Assembly (NCBI GenBank): GCA_959601025.1 | Contig: CAUGOD010000004.1 | Coordinates: 1-64,000, forward strand | Direction of reading: 5' to 3' | DNA from: an uncultured Oscillospiraceae bacterium | Lineage (GTDB): Bacteria; Bacillota; Clostridia; Oscillospirales; Acutalibacteraceae | Length of the DNA stretch: 64,000 nt | In this document: piece after piece, positions 60,325 to 64,000 of the stretch | How the letters are laid out: every line of letters begins with the position of its first letter | Numbering within the stretch: position 1 is the stretch's first letter | Translations under genes and position numbers: made by a program | The notes under the pieces: model-generated | Told to the model about the DNA's origin: nothing | What the model saw: the letters and a program-made list of their open reading frames with translations, nothing else | The model's database searches: none

Positions 60325-61308
60325 TTAACCTCCTGTTATTTCGAAGCCAAGGTTCTCAAGCATCTCGCTAATTAAAGCAAGATATTCGCTTTTAATAACA
60401 AACTCTCTTTTGTCACTATACGTTTGACATGGCCACGAACATAGCAACATCAAATAATACTCCCTGTTAGGCAAATGACCACTTAATGATACCTTAGAAT
60501 ATAAATCATCAATTGATTTGATCCGCGCTCTAATTGGATGTCCATAATGCTTTTTTAAAGCAAAATATACTCGTCGATATTCAAATGATGTCAAATCATC
60601 CGATCCTTGATTTGGAACCTCATCGTCGAAAAGCAACTCACCGTCGCAATCCATTACCCTATAGTACATTCCGTTTACAGGATTGCGTGCAATTGTTTTT
60701 TCGGTTTCCATTGAACTACTCCACGAAGACGAAGGTGCGCTATTTGTTTTTGGATTAAAAAACAAAATATCTCCGGTAGATATGTCTCTTTGATTAAAAC
60801 TCACTAAATCATATTTTGACGATAGATATTGTTCGCAATTCAAATTGTCACGTATTAGTAGTTCTTTCCATAAAACTTTTTGCTTAGCATCATCCGTAAA
60901 AACCCCCAAACCGTTTACTGTCATTTTGTTGTTTATTCCAAAGAGCAAATACTTTGACGCAAATTGAAGTCCTCTACCATAATTAGATAAAAAATTACGG
61001 TTTGACGAGTTTGTTATTAAATATCCAGTTTCTTCATATACCCTACGAATAAACACCGGTAATGGAGATTGAACTTCCTCAACCAGTTTCTCTGTTAGGT
61101 CGGGAAATAATTCGATATATCTATCAATTAATTCTTTAAGGAGTGCAGTTTGAGCGTGCTTGGTTATGCCGTCGGGAGAACTTGCGGATTTTATACACCA
61201 TTGTCCCAGAGCTGAATATAACACTCGATACATAAAGGATTGCAACGTTTCACCCTTGTAAGGGGATATGTTCATATCTGTAGACATTACTTTTATCAGT
61301 TCATTCAT
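60325..61308 (-). CDS. Uncharacterised protein of the helicase operon (327 residues)
   Basis: The ATG at 61308 overlaps the previous stop (ATGA). I recognise no domain. The N-terminal third is helical (YKGETLQSFMYRVLYSALGQW, then an acidic/aromatic stretch with PVFIRRVYEETGYLI). The middle contains NGLGVFTDDAKQK and a small-residue loop NSAPSSSWSSSME. The C-terminal part reads RVYFALKKHYGHPIRARIKSIDD and ends in a helical FVIKSEYLALISEMLENLGF. No signal or membrane segment. Its stop is one base away from the helicase ATG's ribosome-site region, so a 1:1 partner of the helicase is likely. Confidence 0.75.
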   Translation of the reverse strand: MNELIKVMSTDMNISPYKGETLQSFMYRVLYSALGQWCIKSASSPDGITKHAQTALLKELIDRYIELFPDLTEKLVEEVQSPLPVFIRRVYEETGYLITNSSNRNFLSNYGRGLQFASKYLLFGINNKMTVNGLGVFTDDAKQKVLWKELLIRDNLNCEQYLSSKYDLVSFNQRDISTGDILFFNPKTNSAPSSSWSSSMETEKTIARNPVNGMYYRVMDCDGELLFDDEVPNQGSDDLTSFEYRRVYFALKKHYGHPIRARIKSIDDLYSKVSLSGHLPNREYYLMLLCSWPCQTYSDKREFVIKSEYLALISEMLENLGFEITGG

Positions 61309-62882
61309 TTCAAAAACCACTCCTCAAAGACATTTTTATAAGGGCACTTCTCAACATATCTTTGAAGCGTTTCAGAATAATTGAATGGGTTCTTTAGTTG
61401 AACATCAACAAAAAACGGAAGTACATCGAATAATAAATATCCGCACAAACTAGTATCATTAGCAACTTTTGATGCTCTTATATTCACAATAGTTTTCGAA
61501 TAACCTAGCTCCTTCATAATGCTATTTAATATAGATACATAACGATTTGTTTTTGGTGAGTCCTCGTAAGAATACTCCTTCTCTTCAACGATTGACGGAT
61601 CTTCATCCGGATCGACAAATGCTGAAAAAGCAGGTATATTTGAAAGATTTACATAATTACAGTATGAAAAGAACTCTTCCGATAGGTAACGAAGAGTACC
61701 ATCATAAGTAACTGTTAAAAATATTATTTTATTCTTAAACCTTTCCAAAAGCGAAAGCAACACAGATTCATTATAATTTCCAAGAAAATTATCGAGCACA
61801 ACGATTCTTCCGCAATTCAGTAACGTTTTTGTGATCGCTTTTTCATCTAAATCTGCTGAAAATACAATCGTGTCTGCTGGCACATTTCCAGCCAAAGCAT
61901 TTGATATACATTTGGTCAAGACATTTCCACAGGATCTGTTGCAAACGATTGGCCTACCTTGAAACACAATAGTAGATATATACACTGATAACAATTTGAT
62001 GGTTGGTAGCGGCGAATTCTTCACACCGATACTTTCAAGATTATAAGAAAAATACTCTTGAAACTCAGATAAATCTACCGGACTAATTGGATATGGGCAT
62101 CGCACTAACATCAATTCGGCTTCTTTTTCCTTATCTATTTGAGTGCGAATGGACACTTCCAATTCTGAGTTTTCCTTTTTTAAGTCTTTTAGAGAGACAC
62201 TTAACTGAGATATTTGTCTTCTCAGGTCTTCTAACTGTTTCTTTTGCTCGGAGTTTTCTTTTTCTGATTTTTCATATGTCTCACTCAAGTCTTGGAATTG
62301 TTTGTTCAATGTTTTCAACTTTTCTAAACGTCCAGTTAAATCCTCAATTTGCTTATTGGCTTTTTCCAATGACCTGCTTACAGATCTATTATTTCTTTCA
62401 CTTATATTCAAAGCTTCTACTGTTTCTTTTGAGGCTGTTTCCAATTCTTTCTGCTTTCCGTCAATTTCTTTGAGTAAAGAAACAATATCTGCAATAATAC
62501 TTAAATGTTCATCGTCATATTCCTTTTCTATCAGTTTGAAGAACGCACTAATATTATCTGCAAAATAGGATTGATACAGCGTATGTATGTAAGCAGTAAG
62601 CTCCGATTCACCATTATTCCTATATCCATCGACCACTCCAATAATATCCTTTATCCAATCTTTTACGATTTGCTCGAGAAAGGATGAAATAAATCCACGG
62701 TTTCTAAATGTGGCAAGCAATTTTATAGCATCTCTATTAGTAATCGCAGACGCTCTAAACCCCGGACGAATTCTCGAAAACTCTTTTGGATTTTTTTGAA
62801 AGTAACCAACGATAATGGTATGCGGAATAGCGCTACATATCTTCAGATATTCATCTTCAGATAATGTTGAGAAATTAATCAT
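61305..62882 (-). CDS. Coiled-coil protein with degenerate AAA/STAND-like core (helicase operon)
   Basis: About 525 residues. A globular N-terminus (1 to 130) precedes a long coiled coil (about 135-258, heptads rich in Leu, Glu, Lys). Residues 295-420 look like a P-loop core that has lost its Walker A lysine: GRPIVCNRSCGNVLTK in place of GxxxxGKT, then RIVVLDNFLG (Walker B-like) and KIIFLTVTYDG (sensor-like). So it likely binds rather than hydrolyses nucleotide, if either. The ATG at 62882 has GGAGG and overlaps the preceding stop. Similar two-part coiled-coil/ATPase proteins occur in defence operons. Not otherwise recognised. Confidence 0.7.
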   Translation of the reverse strand: MINFSTLSEDEYLKICSAIPHTIIVGYFQKNPKEFSRIRPGFRASAITNRDAIKLLATFRNRGFISSFLEQIVKDWIKDIIGVVDGYRNNGESELTAYIHTLYQSYFADNISAFFKLIEKEYDDEHLSIIADIVSLLKEIDGKQKELETASKETVEALNISERNNRSVSRSLEKANKQIEDLTGRLEKLKTLNKQFQDLSETYEKSEKENSEQKKQLEDLRRQISQLSVSLKDLKKENSELEVSIRTQIDKEKEAELMLVRCPYPISPVDLSEFQEYFSYNLESIGVKNSPLPTIKLLSVYISTIVFQGRPIVCNRSCGNVLTKCISNALAGNVPADTIVFSADLDEKAITKTLLNCGRIVVLDNFLGNYNESVLLSLLERFKNKIIFLTVTYDGTLRYLSEEFFSYCNYVNLSNIPAFSAFVDPDEDPSIVEEKEYSYEDSPKTNRYVSILNSIMKELGYSKTIVNIRASKVANDTSLCGYLLFDVLPFFVDVQLKNPFNYSETLQRYVEKCPYKNVFEEWFLK

Positions 62883-64000
62883 AATTACCCTCCGCAACTA
62901 TTTTTTTAACGGCCTGATTAATATATCCGTTACTCTGACAGTTCGATAAATACTCTTGAATGATCTCTGGTAGATTCGAATTGTCCATATCATCGCAGGG
63001 AGCCATTATCCAATAATGAGAAAGTGCATCTCTAATTTTTTCTTCAAGCGACATCTCATCAACTGTTTGCATTGAGATTCTTTTGATAAGATAATTTCCT
63101 CTGTACTCCGCTATATATGATTTTGGAGTCAAATACACCACCTGACCGGTTACTAATTTTTCAACACCATGTGAAGAAAAACGATAGTAATCCCCATCGT
63201 TTGGTATTTTAAAATGGTCAGCGCAGATTTGAGAAAAGATAACAGTATCGTTTGGAAACATCTTATCGTTAATTGATATTGACATTTCTGCGTTCTTTTT
63301 CAGTATTTTCACTTTATCTTTTATATCAATTCTGGTTATTCCATTTGACACACAGTGAATAGCATCATCATTAATATTTATATTCCCATAACCTTGAAAG
63401 GAAAAGGATGAAAACAAATAGGCCTTGGATGAAGAAATATTCTTTGTTTCGTTATTTTCAAAAGCAGGTGGCCATAATAGGGTTAGCTTTTCAGAAACAC
63501 TTAAATTATACCCCCATAGTTGCAACAGTTCATCCAATTTTGGGTTCTTTTCTTTAAAAACAATTTTCATTCCCCAAACAGTACAGTTGTTCATGGTTTT
63601 GAACTGGAATGAATCACCAATATCTATTCCTTGAACCCTTCCTAACCGAATTTGTGCAGTATTCTGTCCCGGCCATGCAACAAAGTATTTTACGTCAGTA
63701 TAGAGCGAACTACCTTTAATATACTTTGCTTTATAATCTTCACTATCGCCTTGTACTTTGAAAAAGGCAGGTCTCCTATCGCTAAAAACATAGTATTCTC
63801 TTTTAATTTTGTTTGCAGTATTTGAAATATAATATGGCGATGCATATCGCTCAAGCATAAACATTTCGGGAACATCATCGCAAAAATTTGTATGGTTAAT
63901 TGTTCTCGAAAAGAAAGGTTGTGATGTTCTCAAGTCTCTAATTTCAAAATTGATTCCAGACTCTTCGTAGGCAATGATTTCAGCCTCGCTGAAACGTAAG
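62875..64000 (-). CDS. Uncharacterised protein of the helicase operon, 5' end beyond the window
   Basis: At least 374 residues; the frame stays open to the right edge (starting ..RFSEAEIIAYEESGINFE), so the start is not seen. A TTG at 63933 that would give 352 residues has no ribosome site. The protein is beta-rich with aromatic segments (YTDVKYFVAWPGQ, GDSFQFKTMNN, FSSFSFQGYGNI) and no known motif seen; the C-terminus (MSLEEKIRDALSHYWIM) is helical. Its stop overlaps the next start (ATGATTAA). It is probably the second or later gene of the system; more of the operon should lie to the right. Confidence 0.7.
   Translation of the reverse strand, partial: LRFSEAEIIAYEESGINFEIRDLRTSQPFFSRTINHTNFCDDVPEMFMLERYASPYYISNTANKIKREYYVFSDRRPAFFKVQGDSEDYKAKYIKGSSLYTDVKYFVAWPGQNTAQIRLGRVQGIDIGDSFQFKTMNNCTVWGMKIVFKEKNPKLDELLQLWGYNLSVSEKLTLLWPPAFENNETKNISSSKAYLFSSFSFQGYGNININDDAIHCVSNGITRIDIKDKVKILKKNAEMSISINDKMFPNDTVIFSQICADHFKIPNDGDYYRFSSHGVEKLVTGQVVYLTPKSYIAEYRGNYLIKRISMQTVDEMSLEEKIRDALSHYWIMAPCDDMDNSNLPEIIQEYLSNCQSNGYINQAVKKIVAEGNYD

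Noticed and set aside
54157..64000. The operon as a BREX or Dpd (7-deazaguanine) system
   Set aside because: No PglZ phosphatase, BrxC/PglX or TGT-like DpdA protein is visible. The right edge is open, so this is only a provisional exclusion.
1..64000. CRISPR arrays, insertion sequences and rRNA genes
   Set aside because: I looked for regularly spaced repeats, transposase-like ORFs with terminal inverted repeats and rRNA sequence, and saw none.

Overview
The window reads as chromosome from an anaerobic Gram-positive Clostridia-type bacterium, probably a GC-rich gut Oscillospiraceae relative. This is inferred from gene content and order: rpsU, yqeG, yqeK, an LCP wall ligase, VanY-type peptidase, Rex, BioY, pyruvate kinase with a C-terminal phosphotransfer domain, the infC-rpmI-rplT operon and lrgAB. 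No 16S gene is present, so the taxonomy is an inference.

Bases 1-48000 are core chromosome. The left third is a long minus-strand housekeeping block. In transcription order it runs vanY-like, bioY / infC-rpmI-rplT / trmH-dprA-topA-trmFO-plsX / ACP-like-rnc / GNAT-lrgA-lrgB / smc-ycxB-like-ftsY-rdgB-yhbY-nadD::yqeK-LCP-rsfS-leuS / rpsU-yqeG. Four details stand out. infC appears to start at an AUA codon behind a structured L20-type leader with a perfect promoter. nadD and yqeK are one reading frame. The usual acpP slot between plsX and rnc holds a membrane-anchored protein whose ACP-like domain lacks the modified serine. The lrgAB pair is inserted between rnc and smc. Bases 30000-48000 hold pyk, a wall-anchored esterase, a Cu/Zn SOD-like gene, an AraC-controlled carbohydrate cluster (isomerase, Gfo/Idh/MocA, ThuA), an amidohydrolase, rex with aconitase, a lipoprotein, and an HD/AAA pair.

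Bases 48000-48600 are a tRNA-Pro(UGG) integration hotspot. A perfect sigma-A promoter is followed by two truncated tRNA 5' halves, both ending exactly after the anticodon loop, then the intact tRNA and its terminator. Downstream lies a mobile-element module on the minus strand: Xis, an HTH protein, a zinc-ribbon-like protein, an RHH protein, and two overlapping tyrosine integrases. The second integrase carries an in-frame amber codon.

From about 54150 to the right edge the DNA becomes visibly AT-rich. It carries one tightly packed minus-strand operon of five genes: an unknown gene cut by the window edge, a coiled-coil protein with a degenerate ATPase-like core, an unknown protein, a 1734-residue DEAH helicase with a DUF1998-type zinc-cysteine C-terminus, and a D12-class DNA adenine methylase. 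The helicase and methylase recall the DISARM and Druantia families of phage-defence systems, but the three partner proteins are not ones I recognise. This operon is the best candidate for an undescribed system in the window.
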